Part shown: positions 1-9,024 of the stretch, in pieces
How positions within the stretch are numbered: the first letter of the stretch is position 1
Layout: each line of letters starts with the position of its first letter
From: Lachnospiraceae bacterium
GTDB taxonomy: Bacteria > Bacillota > Clostridia > Lachnospirales > Lachnospiraceae
Assembly: GCA_017482485.1 (NCBI GenBank)
Contig: JAFUMV010000026.1
Location: 1 to 64,000, forward strand
Reading direction: 5' to 3'
Length of the DNA stretch: 64,000 nt
Notes under the pieces: generated by a model
The model's input: the letters and a program-made list of their open reading frames with translations, nothing else
What the model was told of the DNA's origin: nothing
Database searches by the model: none
Position numbers and translations under genes: made by a program

Positions 1-41
1 AAAAAAAAAGAGAAATGCGGCTTAATTGCTGCATTTCTCTT
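1..41 (-). terminator. Intrinsic terminator closing the minus-strand glycosidase locus
   Basis: Read on the minus strand, a 14-bp stem (arms at 8-21 and 28-41, one G-T pair, loop TTAATT) is followed by nine T residues, the A run at 1-9 of the plus strand. This is the textbook shape of a Rho-independent terminator. It lies just downstream of the last gene of the minus-strand series, which stops at 82. Confidence 0.9.
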
Positions 42-50
42 GCTTTCACT

Positions 51-77
51 TACTGCTGGCAGCCGGACTTGAACCGG
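51..77 (-). repeat. tRNA-Thr 3'-end-like remnant, copy A
   Basis: On the minus strand this reads CCGGTTCAAGTCCGG followed by CTGCCAGC, which resembles the T-arm and 3' acceptor strand of a clostridial tRNA-Thr. The remaining tRNA body is absent, since the sequence to the right is the 3' end of a glycosidase gene. A 23-bp stretch (51-73) recurs in the same orientation at 55144-55166 with two adjacent mismatches. Integrative elements often leave such 3' tRNA copies as attachment sites. The tRNA identity is from memory of the family and was not searched. Confidence 0.45.
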
Positions 78-81
78 GTAA

Positions 82-2772
82 TCAAGTTTTTTGAGTGGCT
101 GCCTTCGTGAGGGTTGGACCGATGATTCCAGCCTGCTTTGTGACTATGTTTGATATAGATCCGGAAAACAAGCGAACCGCTCCGGTCAAGCCGGTCTTAC
201 AGGTGGGCGGTTTTGTGACCATCTTGCCGATGGCATTAAGCAGAGGATAGCTCTGCCGTTCCAGCGTAGTGGCCACTTCAATGACAATGCGGTTTTCTCC
301 GTCTTTCAAACTGTCGGTGATGTCATATCGGAAGGGCGGTGCGATCTGAATCCCCAGGCTCCGGCCATTTACAAAAACCTCCACCCCCTCTGCTGCATCT
401 GTGATTTCCAGAACAGAAGTGGGATTTCCAGAGATATGTATGCTGGACTCATAGCGTGCAAAACCGGAAAATTCAGGCTGCTCCTCCGCGATATTATCCG
501 AGAGGTTGACAAGGGATACTTCGCCGAAATCGGGATACGCAATGCCCTGGCAGGTGCTTCTCTTCCACCGGGTCAATTCGACCGCTTCTCCTGCGCAGAC
601 AATGGGTTCGGTAAACGGCACATCGCATGGGCCAAATACGACTGCAACGCTTTTCAGAGGCTCAACAGTCAGCCTGACCCGGACAGCGGCCCGAACCGTA
701 TCGGCATCTGCAGATCTGCAGACATTATACCACGGGTCGTACAGATAGCAGGGGCCTTCCTCATGAAAGGTGATCGTTCCGTTAAAGTCTTCTGTTCCCT
801 CATTGACAATGAAATACACAGGCGTATCGCCATCGATCTGCAGAATACGGATGCGGTTATTTGCCGGGTATACCACCGGAACAGAAAGTCCCAAACCGGA
901 AACGGTGTCTGCAAGCTCGGACAGCTGCACCACAGGCAGCATTGCAAGGGCCTCGGGCAGGGGGCTTCCGGTTTCTGAGATCTGTTCCGGATGTTTATTC
1001 ACGAAATAAATCGGAAGACCATAATTTACAAGTTCACACAATCCCTTCGCAGCTGCAGCTGGCAGAGCGGACGTTTCCGGAACCACAAAAGCAAAGTAAC
1101 TCTGCCCGTTTACCACAAGCGGGTTGCCTAACTGAACCTGATAATATTCCGTCTCGGTAAAGATATCCGCCGGAATCACATGGCAATCGATCTGAATGTC
1201 ATACAACGCTCGCAGCGGTTTCTCAAAGGGCATAGCACTGGAATCGGCCCATTCTGACTCGCCATGATACAGAACCGCAACCGGAACAACGTGCTTTCCG
1301 CTGGAGGTCAGCGTTGCCACCCGGTTCATATAGGCACAGATCTCTCCGAAGTGGCGATATTGAGGATTGTGACCATGGGCATAAAAGTGGGGTGGGCAAT
1401 CCTGATCCGGAAATTCCTTTGGGCTGAAAGCGTGTGGAACAAACTGGTTGATGCCACGCACCAAAAAATGATCCGCTAAATACTTTTCCAAACGGACACC
1501 TTCGGCCCAGCCATAATTACCGAAGATTTCACACATGGCGTTGCCATGTTTTCCGGGTTCAATGGCTGCCGCACTTTGCGCCAGCTTGGCCAGTGCATAG
1601 TGATAGAACTCACCCTGTCGGCTCTGATCCGTCAAAAAATATGGTCTGCTGTCGTCTTCACCCTGGGGAAGCACCTGTCCGCCAATGTTGTCAATGCCGG
1701 CCATGTCCTGACCTTGCAGGCCGCGGAAATAATGACCAAGGCTGGAACCTGTACGGCAGTGCTGACCTGCATCTTCGATGATGTGGCCAATGTACTGTAC
1801 CCCATGATCACGGCACCAGTCTCCCAGCTGACAGGAAAACGCCTGTCGGACGAGCCTGGTCAGGCAGTCCATGTAAATACTTCGGACCCTGGGTGCATCC
1901 GGCCCGTCATTCCAAAGCAACGGCAGCAGGGTACGCCAGTTTTCACCCAGCGCTTTGGAAACAGTAGCTTCCATACTTGCACCCCAGGGAAGATCCTGCT
2001 CCGTGCCCATCAGATTCCCCTGGGCATAAGTGGGACCGTTTCCCAACTCCGGTTCATCGGAAAAAAATCCAACTATGGTTTTCCCAAAATCATCGGCATA
2101 ATGCTGCCAATGGGGTTCATAAACTGCGTCGATAAGGACTTTGCAGCTATCCTCCTCAGTTACATTGATGTAATCCCGGCGACCTCCCATATTCCGGGAA
2201 CGAATGCCGACCTGCAGGGTCCACTCGCCGGCAGGCTTGTCCCAGCACAAAATCTCGTTTGTCACATGGTCCGTCAGGTCTATTGCCTCACCATTGGAAT
2301 TCTGCGCCGTCACAAAAAGAATGCTGTCATCACAAAACACTCTGGCTGGGGGAGCCGTTACATTTTGGGGCAGCTCCAACAGTCCTGCCCCACGAAGATC
2401 AAGGGAAAGGACCCCGGAATCCGCCCCCAGAACCTGCTGGTTTAGGAATATATTCTGCTTGCACAGACTGTCCGGCTTATCCTTCATGGCACCGTTGGCA
2501 AAACCGGTTGGGAAATGGCTGTCGTCCAGGATCCAGACCTTCATATTTCGTTTGCGTGCCTCATCCAGAATGATATCCATATCTCTCCACCACTTGTCAC
2601 CGCAAAAATCCGGGTGGGGACGGCTCTCAACGCATACCGCATGGCAGTTTGCCTCCTGAATTACGGCCATGTACTTACGAAGAGTCGCTTCGTCTTCGCC
2701 GTGCTGCCAGAAAAATGGCAGCATATGATTATCCGCATTCCCTTCCATCAATTGACAGATCGTTTTATTCAT
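82..2772 (-). CDS. GH106-like glycosyl hydrolase with C-terminal jelly-roll domain
   Basis: A cytoplasmic protein of 896 residues with no signal peptide. The N-terminal part has the barrel-strand motifs FFWQHGE (about residue 20) and KVWILDDSHFPTGFANG (about 78-95). The second resembles the DD-WPSG-type strand of large GH106 alpha-L-rhamnosidases. The C-terminal 150 residues (EVFVNGRSLG, then ENRIVIEV) look like the jelly-roll carbohydrate-binding fold common in this group. It is a paralogue of the protein at 46520-49075, sharing the order of motifs throughout (IGHIIEDAG/IGHIIEDNN, GNYGWAEG/GAFGWAEG). The AAGGAGAG site before the ATG supports the start. It is the last gene of the minus-strand series, 12 bp after the GH127 gene. 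Rhamnosidase activity is plausible but unproven, because the catalytic residues cannot be assigned with certainty. Confidence 0.75.
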   Translation of the reverse strand: MNKTICQLMEGNADNHMLPFFWQHGEDEATLRKYMAVIQEANCHAVCVESRPHPDFCGDKWWRDMDIILDEARKRNMKVWILDDSHFPTGFANGAMKDKPDSLCKQNIFLNQQVLGADSGVLSLDLRGAGLLELPQNVTAPPARVFCDDSILFVTAQNSNGEAIDLTDHVTNEILCWDKPAGEWTLQVGIRSRNMGGRRDYINVTEEDSCKVLIDAVYEPHWQHYADDFGKTIVGFFSDEPELGNGPTYAQGNLMGTEQDLPWGASMEATVSKALGENWRTLLPLLWNDGPDAPRVRSIYMDCLTRLVRQAFSCQLGDWCRDHGVQYIGHIIEDAGQHCRTGSSLGHYFRGLQGQDMAGIDNIGGQVLPQGEDDSRPYFLTDQSRQGEFYHYALAKLAQSAAAIEPGKHGNAMCEIFGNYGWAEGVRLEKYLADHFLVRGINQFVPHAFSPKEFPDQDCPPHFYAHGHNPQYRHFGEICAYMNRVATLTSSGKHVVPVAVLYHGESEWADSSAMPFEKPLRALYDIQIDCHVIPADIFTETEYYQVQLGNPLVVNGQSYFAFVVPETSALPAAAAKGLCELVNYGLPIYFVNKHPEQISETGSPLPEALAMLPVVQLSELADTVSGLGLSVPVVYPANNRIRILQIDGDTPVYFIVNEGTEDFNGTITFHEEGPCYLYDPWYNVCRSADADTVRAAVRVRLTVEPLKSVAVVFGPCDVPFTEPIVCAGEAVELTRWKRSTCQGIAYPDFGEVSLVNLSDNIAEEQPEFSGFARYESSIHISGNPTSVLEITDAAEGVEVFVNGRSLGIQIAPPFRYDITDSLKDGENRIVIEVATTLERQSYPLLNAIGKMVTKPPTCKTGLTGAVRLFSGSISNIVTKQAGIIGPTLTKAATQKT

Positions 2773-2784
2773 AGATAACTCTCC

Positions 2785-4809
2785 TTATTCCATTGCAGTC
2801 CACACCTGCATTTCATTTTCCGCGCGATTTGCCCACATGTAATAGGGAATATATTTCAGGCTGACTTCTTCTTTTGCGCCCTTATTCCAGGTGCGGTACA
2901 GTCCCTGTTCGTCACCAACCGATTTTCTGTATCCTTTCAGGGTCAGTTCCTTCGCAGATATGCCGCAGATTTCGACATCTTCTGCTTTCGCTGATTCCTG
3001 CTCGGAGGAAAGGGTCAGAAGATGCAGGTTTTCACCGTTGTCGATGCTCTCCAGGCAATACACCACAGGTCCTCTCATGACTGCTGCCTTTCCTATCGTT
3101 TCACGGACCATTGGATTTGCAGCGATAAGTTTCACATCCATCGGGAAAGAAAGCTCCAGACATTCCTCCTCGTCCCATTCCTTGCGAATATAGAGATAAC
3201 CCTGTTTTACCTCGGTTACCTCTTTGCCTGCACCTTTGAGTTCATAGGTATCACACCAGTCCGGAATGCGCAGCGCAAGCTTTAGGTCGGTGCCCTTTGC
3301 ACGGACACGGACTTTTACGCTGCCGTCCCATGGGAAATTGGCATCCACGCAGATTTCCGCATCCTGTCCGTTCACCTTTTTCGTGAGCAGGCTTCCCATG
3401 TACAGGTGCACGAAAAGTGTATCCTCATTTTCCGTATAGGCATAAGAGCCGATAGAAGAAAGCAGACGGGCGAGGTTAGGCGGACAGCAGGCACAGCCGA
3501 ACCACTTCTGGCGCACTGTTTTTACATGAAATTTCCGTTCGTCCTTATGACAGGCTTCCGGATTGACCTCCAGAGGATTCACATAGAAAAAGCTCTTACC
3601 GTCCAGGGCCATACCGCTCAAAATGCCGTTGTACAGCGCACGCTCCATCACGTTTGCATACTTTGCATCCGGACGAATCTCCAGCATTCTCCTGGCAAAA
3701 AAAACCAGACCAATGGAAGCACAGGTCTCCGCATAGGCAGTATCATTGGGCAAGTCATATGCATAGGTGAAGGCCTCTCCCATATGGGTGGAACCGATGC
3801 CGCCGGTAACATACATTTTCTTATTTGTAATGTTGTCCCAAAGCTTTTCGCAGGCATCAAACAGCGATTCATCACCGGTCAGACGGGCGATATCTGCCAT
3901 TCCCGAATACAGATATACTGCGCGCACGGAATGGCCGAAAGCTTCCTCCTGCTCGCGCACCGGCAGATGCGCCTGGTAAACCATATGCCGAAGTTCGTTT
4001 TCCCTGCCTTTTTGAACCTGCTCAGGATGTTCTTTATCAAAATAGTAAGGACGTTTTCCTCTCTCATCGATGAAGAAGCGGCTCAGATTCAGATACTTCT
4101 CATTGCCGGTCACTTCATATAGGCGAACCAGGGCCATCTCCGCAATCTCATGTCCCGGATACCCCTTACACTTTCCTTCTTCGGGGCCGAAATAGTCCGC
4201 CACAAAATCGGCAAAGCGTTCCGCCGCCTTCAACAGCTTATCCTTTCCGGTGGCCTGATAGTAAGCTACCGCGCCCTCGGTCAGATGCCCGAAGCAGTAA
4301 AGCTCGTGATGGTCTTTTAAATTGGAGAAGATTTTGTCTCTGCCGTTGATGATATAATAAGTGTCCAGATAACCGTCCTCCTGCTGGGCAGCGCAGACGA
4401 TGTCGATGGCTTCATCCGCAATCTTTTCAAGCTCTGCATCCGGATGCTGCGTCAGGGAATAGCCCACCGCCTCGATCCACTTGGAAAAATCGCTGTCCTG
4501 AAAGACGAATCCGTAGAACTTGTCTTCCGGATTCTCCGGATCCTCGGGCAGCGCCTCAAAGCCGCGGAAGGTATATTTGGGTTCCACAAAGGCCGCTCCC
4601 TTTTCCTTTTTTTCCCGGTTTAATTTGCCGGCGATCTTAAAATTGCGCATGCAGTAGCTGGGGGCCGCATCCGCCACACGGTCATTTAAAGCTTCCCACT
4701 GATAAGGGATCACTTCCTTTCTGACCAGTTCCATTTCATTTTTCCAGAAATTATCCGTAATTTTCATCGCCCGCAGGGATAAGGGGCGGCTGGATATATT
4801 TTTGTCCAT
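2785..4809 (-). CDS. GH127 beta-L-arabinofuranosidase
   Basis: A 674-residue protein matching the family of the bifidobacterial enzyme HypBA1 over its full length (usual size about 650). GH127 enzymes release beta-linked L-arabinofuranose and use a cysteine nucleophile held by zinc. The expected ligands are visible: E361 and C363 in YAETCASIG, and C441/C442 in GCACCPPNLARLL, at nearly the same spacing as in HypBA1. The first of the paired cysteines would be the nucleophile. There is no export signal, so it should act on imported oligosaccharides. The start is supported by GGAGG six bases before the ATG. It lies between GH3 and GH106-like genes and probably belongs to their operon. Assignment to GH127 is strong; the exact linkage is inferred. 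Confidence 0.9.
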   Translation of the reverse strand: MDKNISSRPLSLRAMKITDNFWKNEMELVRKEVIPYQWEALNDRVADAAPSYCMRNFKIAGKLNREKKEKGAAFVEPKYTFRGFEALPEDPENPEDKFYGFVFQDSDFSKWIEAVGYSLTQHPDAELEKIADEAIDIVCAAQQEDGYLDTYYIINGRDKIFSNLKDHHELYCFGHLTEGAVAYYQATGKDKLLKAAERFADFVADYFGPEEGKCKGYPGHEIAEMALVRLYEVTGNEKYLNLSRFFIDERGKRPYYFDKEHPEQVQKGRENELRHMVYQAHLPVREQEEAFGHSVRAVYLYSGMADIARLTGDESLFDACEKLWDNITNKKMYVTGGIGSTHMGEAFTYAYDLPNDTAYAETCASIGLVFFARRMLEIRPDAKYANVMERALYNGILSGMALDGKSFFYVNPLEVNPEACHKDERKFHVKTVRQKWFGCACCPPNLARLLSSIGSYAYTENEDTLFVHLYMGSLLTKKVNGQDAEICVDANFPWDGSVKVRVRAKGTDLKLALRIPDWCDTYELKGAGKEVTEVKQGYLYIRKEWDEEECLELSFPMDVKLIAANPMVRETIGKAAVMRGPVVYCLESIDNGENLHLLTLSSEQESAKAEDVEICGISAKELTLKGYRKSVGDEQGLYRTWNKGAKEEVSLKYIPYYMWANRAENEMQVWTAME

Positions 4810-4862
4810 GGCAGACCTCCGTGATTTTATTCAGCATATGGGGGATATATCGTCTTAACAGT

Positions 4863-7481
4863 CTATGAGATCACCTTAAAGGATTGCTCAAAGAGCATGG
4901 TCTCCGCGTCCTCCCCCAGGTATACCGTGAACCTGCCGGGCTCCACATGCCAGACATAATTCTTATCCAGGGTTCGCATAGATTTGGGGCCAATGGTGAT
5001 CTCAACGGTCTTTTCCTCTCCGGGCTCAAGCTCTACTTTGGCAAAACCGGCAAGGTAATGCTCCGGCTTGACGGTGGAGCTGACCCAGTCACGAAGATAC
5101 AGCTGGGGAACTGCTGCGCCAGGGCGATCTCCCACGTTGGCAACGGTGACGAACGCTGTGATAGACTCGCCGGGAACGATTTCGTCGACAGACAGCTTCA
5201 GATCCCGATATTCAAACCTGGTATAACTTAAGCCGTAGCCAAACGGATACAGCGGAACCCAGCTCATATCAATATACTTGCGTCCGCCGCCGGGACGACG
5301 GGTGTAATGGCAGGGCACCTGACCCACATGCCGCGGGAAGGTGATGGGCAAATGGCCCGAAGGATTGTTATCCCCGAACAGGGTATCCGCAATGGCATAT
5401 CCGCCGCGCTCTCCGGGATACCAGCACTGGAGAATGGCAGGAATATGCTTCTGTTCCCAGGTGCAGCTCACCGGGCGGCCGGACTGCATCACCAGCACCA
5501 CAGGAGTTCCGGTTTCATAAACTGCCTTCACCAGGGCAAGCTGGTTGCCGGGCAGGTCTAGGCTGGTCCGGTCGAAATTCTCTCCGCTGGTTTCTTCCGC
5601 TTTATCGCCCACGCACAGGATTGCAACCTGAGCCTGCTTTGCCGCCTCCACCGCTGCGGTGAAGTCCTCCATACTCCGGCGGTAGCCGAATTTCAGCAGG
5701 GCTCCCTGCTGGTCATTGGTAAACTCCATCCGGACAGCATAGGCTCTTTTGGCTTCAAAGCGAAAAGGTACCAGTCTGTCCGCAAACCGATTTCCCCCCC
5801 AACAGTCCAGAATCAACGCTCCGTCGATGTAGAGCCGCATGGAATCTTCCCCGCCAAAGCCGATGTAGCCTTCAAAGGAATCCGGACTTTCCAGCGTACC
5901 GGTCCAGACAACGCTGTAAATATTGGAGGCAAATTTGTCGGAGAAAATCTTTCCGTCGGGTCTGAAAATTGTCCAGTTAAAGTCCACCTGTTTATCCGTC
6001 CGAATCATTACAGGTTCCCCTTCCGGGATCCGGGAAGCATAATAACGTCCTGTCAGTCCGGGATTTCCATTCTCATCCCGCAGCATCTGTGATGGAATGG
6101 TTTGAGCCACATTGCCCAAAAAGCTGCAGCCCTGCTCATACAGAATTTTTGCATTGGGAAGGCGGGATCGAATCCCTTCCAGCACGGATATGCCGGTCTT
6201 TCCATGGGGGGTATAGTCACCAAGGTTTGCCTGGGCAGCGCCGGGACCGATCACTGCGATGGTCTGGATATCCTTGGATAAGGGCAGCAGATTGTCGCGA
6301 TTCTTCAGCAAAACAAAGCTTTCCCTTGCAATTTTTTCTGCAAGCGCCTGATGCTTTTCACAGTGAACCACATTATGTTCAATGGTTTCATCCACGTAGG
6401 GATTTTCAAACAGCCCCAGCAGCATCTTTGCCCGAAGCACACGGCGGGCAGACCGTTCCAGAACGGAACGCTCCATTGCACCGCTCTCCACCAGATGGCG
6501 GATGCTGTTCTGCCAGGTCTCATGAGGAAGGTCAAACAACTGCAGATCTACACCGGCTTCCATTCCCATTTTAACGGCATCCTCTTCGGTTTCCGTGATG
6601 TAAAACCAGTCATAAAGCCGTGCCACTGCCGTCATATCAGAGCGGACAAAGCCTTTCATCCCCCACTGTTCCCGAAGGATTTCCGTCAGCAATTCGTGGT
6701 CCATGGACACCGGAACACCGCCAACAGCCGTGTAAGAGCACATGGTATTGGTAGCGCCAGCTTCCTTGAAAGCCGCTTCGAAAACAGGAAGGCTGTCCGT
6801 AAATACTTCATGACGGCTCATGGCACAGGGAGAGCAGTTCAGACCGGCAACAGGGCTTCCATAGGCGGCATAGTGCTTCGGCTCGGAAATAACAGCATCC
6901 GGCGCCGCCAGGTCCTCTCCCTGCAGCCCCAAAACCGTTTCCCGGGCGAATTGTGAAGCCAGGAAAGTATCCTCACCGTAAGCCTCTTCCGTCCGACCGA
7001 ATCGGGGATCCCGCATCAGATCCATCACGGGCGCGAGCACTTCGTGAATTCCCTTTGAACGGGCCTCCGTTGCAATGGCGCGTCCCATCGATTTTCCCAG
7101 AGAAGGATCAAAGCTGGAGGCCATGCAGATCTGCTGCGGAAAGCTGGTGCAGTCCGGCTCGGAAAGACCATGCAGGGCCTCTGTGGAAAACAGGAACGGA
7201 ATCCCCAGACGGGTCCGTTCCACCGCATACCGCTGCACCTCATTGGTTTGGGCTGCATCCAGCTTACTGCATCCGATCACGCCCACACTGCAGCCATGAA
7301 AGGTCTCTGCCAGCTTCTTTGCGTCGACAGCGACAGATTTTCCGTCGTTGTCGATGCTGAACGTAAAATCCTCGCGGGCATACTCGTCTGTCTGTAGAAT
7401 CAGTTCTTCCAGCGTCATGCGGCTGATGAGGTCATCCAGCCGTTTTTCGATGTCAAGTTCGGGATTTTGATAAGGGAGCAT
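4863..7481 (-). CDS. GH3 beta-glycosidase with PA14 insert
   Basis: An 872-residue protein with GH3 layout: N-terminal barrel, alpha/beta sandwich, an inserted PA14 domain (about residues 470-610, YIGFGGEDSMRLYIDG), and a C-terminal fibronectin III-like domain (from about 765). The nucleophile is expected at D282 in GFVRSDMTAV. The acid/base glutamate should lie in the TSGENFDR region. PA14 inserts in GH3 shape the substrate pocket in beta-glucosidases and beta-xylosidases, so beta-glucosidase, beta-xylosidase or alpha-L-arabinofuranosidase activity are all possible. No signal peptide is seen. It is a paralogue of the GH3 protein at 22935-25553. It follows the GH51 gene by 20 bp and has a strong AGGAGG site. 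Confidence 0.92.
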   Translation of the reverse strand: MLPYQNPELDIEKRLDDLISRMTLEELILQTDEYAREDFTFSIDNDGKSVAVDAKKLAETFHGCSVGVIGCSKLDAAQTNEVQRYAVERTRLGIPFLFSTEALHGLSEPDCTSFPQQICMASSFDPSLGKSMGRAIATEARSKGIHEVLAPVMDLMRDPRFGRTEEAYGEDTFLASQFARETVLGLQGEDLAAPDAVISEPKHYAAYGSPVAGLNCSPCAMSRHEVFTDSLPVFEAAFKEAGATNTMCSYTAVGGVPVSMDHELLTEILREQWGMKGFVRSDMTAVARLYDWFYITETEEDAVKMGMEAGVDLQLFDLPHETWQNSIRHLVESGAMERSVLERSARRVLRAKMLLGLFENPYVDETIEHNVVHCEKHQALAEKIARESFVLLKNRDNLLPLSKDIQTIAVIGPGAAQANLGDYTPHGKTGISVLEGIRSRLPNAKILYEQGCSFLGNVAQTIPSQMLRDENGNPGLTGRYYASRIPEGEPVMIRTDKQVDFNWTIFRPDGKIFSDKFASNIYSVVWTGTLESPDSFEGYIGFGGEDSMRLYIDGALILDCWGGNRFADRLVPFRFEAKRAYAVRMEFTNDQQGALLKFGYRRSMEDFTAAVEAAKQAQVAILCVGDKAEETSGENFDRTSLDLPGNQLALVKAVYETGTPVVLVMQSGRPVSCTWEQKHIPAILQCWYPGERGGYAIADTLFGDNNPSGHLPITFPRHVGQVPCHYTRRPGGGRKYIDMSWVPLYPFGYGLSYTRFEYRDLKLSVDEIVPGESITAFVTVANVGDRPGAAVPQLYLRDWVSSTVKPEHYLAGFAKVELEPGEEKTVEITIGPKSMRTLDKNYVWHVEPGRFTVYLGEDAETMLFEQSFKVIS

Positions 7482-7501
7482 ACTTGTTCCTCCTGAAATT
7501 T

Positions 7502-8992
7502 TTACAAAATATGAATCACATTTACTGAATGAGGGCTTAATGTTATTCGCATTCCTTTTTCATAAGTGCCCAGTTCCTGCTTTTTAATCACGATCTCTTC
7601 CCGGCCAATGTCATTATAAGAATCCGCTGTTTTACCGTTTACAGTATACAGCTCCACAACTTTTCCCTCGCAGCCATCCTCCAGCGAAATGGTATGTTCC
7701 GCGCTCATCTCCTTATTGACAGCAGAAATCGCCATGCCTTCCCTGTCGGACCATTTGGTCACAACAATATCCAGAGCATCAATGACAACGCTGTTCCCGC
7801 TTTTTTTATTCACAGCATTCATTCTGGGAACTTCCGGCCCCCAGGAATCCACCACAACATCTCCCATGTAATTCACAAAAAGATCGAACACATGATAGGT
7901 GGAACGAAGCACAATACCATCCGGATGCGTGAAGATGCAGCCCCTTGTATTGACTACCGGAGCGAAATTGGCCATACCGACAATGTCACAGTTACGAAGG
8001 CACATATTCAAAAAGCACGCTGTAAATACGGCATCTGCCATCGTGTATTGGGAATTGATATCATTTTTATCTCTGGGAGCCAGATAATCTTCCTTTAACA
8101 GGCCCTGGTCAACGTTGGGATGATGCCAGCCTCTCAGATTCCACTCATCTGCAGCGATTTTAATCTTCTTTTCCAGATTCATGGCAGTCAACAGCCCGCG
8201 AACACGATCAACGGGTTTGGAAATATTTTCCGTAAAAGACATACAGGTTTCGTAATCCGCACAATCATTATCCTGCCACAACGGATCCCAGTAAAAATGT
8301 ACCGAAATCCAGTCCAGAAATCTTCCGGCGCGCTTCAAAAGATTGATATTCCACTCCACATCATCCAGCGCCGCAGCGCTCAGCTCTATTGTCGGATCCA
8401 CGCGTTTCATCATTTTGGCAGATTCTTCCACCAGACGTCCCCACTCGGAAATGGTTTTTGCTCCGATCTCACCGCCGAGATAATTTTCATTTCCGATACT
8501 CCAGTATTTCACCGCGTGCGGCTTTTCAAATCCATTTGCAATACGCCATTTTGCGTACTGACCTTCATTTTCCAGATTACAATACTCTGTCCAGTCGCTC
8601 ATTTCCTCGGCGGTGCCTGAACCTGCATTGGTGCAGATATAGGGTTCGCAGCCAATCTTTTGACACATCTTTATATATTCATCCGTACCAAAGGTATTCG
8701 GGTCCTCAACTCTCCAGGCCTTGTCAAACAGGGGCTTTCTTTCCTTTCCCACCGCATCTTTCCAGTGATAAGCGGATACAAAGCAGCCGCCGGGCCAACG
8801 CAGAATGGGCACACGAATCTTCTGCATGGCCTCCAGCACATCCGTTCGCAGACCATCCTCGTCTGCAAAGGGAGAGTTTGGATCATACACACCACCATAA
8901 ATCTGACGATGGAAATGTTCAATAAACTGTCCGTAAATCATGGGATTCCGTTTGCCAATTTCTCTTTTTGGATTCACATACAGCTTCATCAT
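7502..8992 (-). CDS. GH51 alpha-N-arabinofuranosidase
   Basis: A protein of about 496 residues, normal for intracellular GH51 enzymes that remove terminal alpha-L-arabinofuranose. The core motifs are LRWPGGCF, WSIGNENYLGGE (acid/base E169) and AADEWNLRG (nucleophile E283), then the usual C-terminal beta-sandwich. A longer reading frame exists up to 9100, but an AGGAGGAG site sits just upstream of the paired ATG codons at 8992/8989, and the longer form would overlap the preceding gene. Either of the paired ATGs could be used. There is no signal peptide. A second GH51 domain in this window is fused to a DNA-binding domain (42730-44835); this copy is the ordinary enzyme. Confidence 0.93.
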   Translation of the reverse strand: MMKLYVNPKREIGKRNPMIYGQFIEHFHRQIYGGVYDPNSPFADEDGLRTDVLEAMQKIRVPILRWPGGCFVSAYHWKDAVGKERKPLFDKAWRVEDPNTFGTDEYIKMCQKIGCEPYICTNAGSGTAEEMSDWTEYCNLENEGQYAKWRIANGFEKPHAVKYWSIGNENYLGGEIGAKTISEWGRLVEESAKMMKRVDPTIELSAAALDDVEWNINLLKRAGRFLDWISVHFYWDPLWQDNDCADYETCMSFTENISKPVDRVRGLLTAMNLEKKIKIAADEWNLRGWHHPNVDQGLLKEDYLAPRDKNDINSQYTMADAVFTACFLNMCLRNCDIVGMANFAPVVNTRGCIFTHPDGIVLRSTYHVFDLFVNYMGDVVVDSWGPEVPRMNAVNKKSGNSVVIDALDIVVTKWSDREGMAISAVNKEMSAEHTISLEDGCEGKVVELYTVNGKTADSYNDIGREEIVIKKQELGTYEKGMRITLSPHSVNVIHIL

Positions 8993-9024
8993 TTCGCTCC
9001 TCCTCTTCTTTAAATTACTGTGCT

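Noticed and set aside
51..77. A complete tRNA-Thr gene at the left edge
   Set aside because: Only the T-arm and acceptor end are recognisable; the sequence that should hold the anticodon and D arms is the coding end of the GH106-like gene.
1546..2445. Long plus-strand frame of about 300 codons opposite the GH106-like gene
   Set aside because: It lies wholly antisense to a well-supported gene, has no ribosome site, and its protein has a random, Pro/Arg/Ser-rich composition without motifs. The same applies to long frames at 10372-11493, 47930-49207 and 56702-57796.
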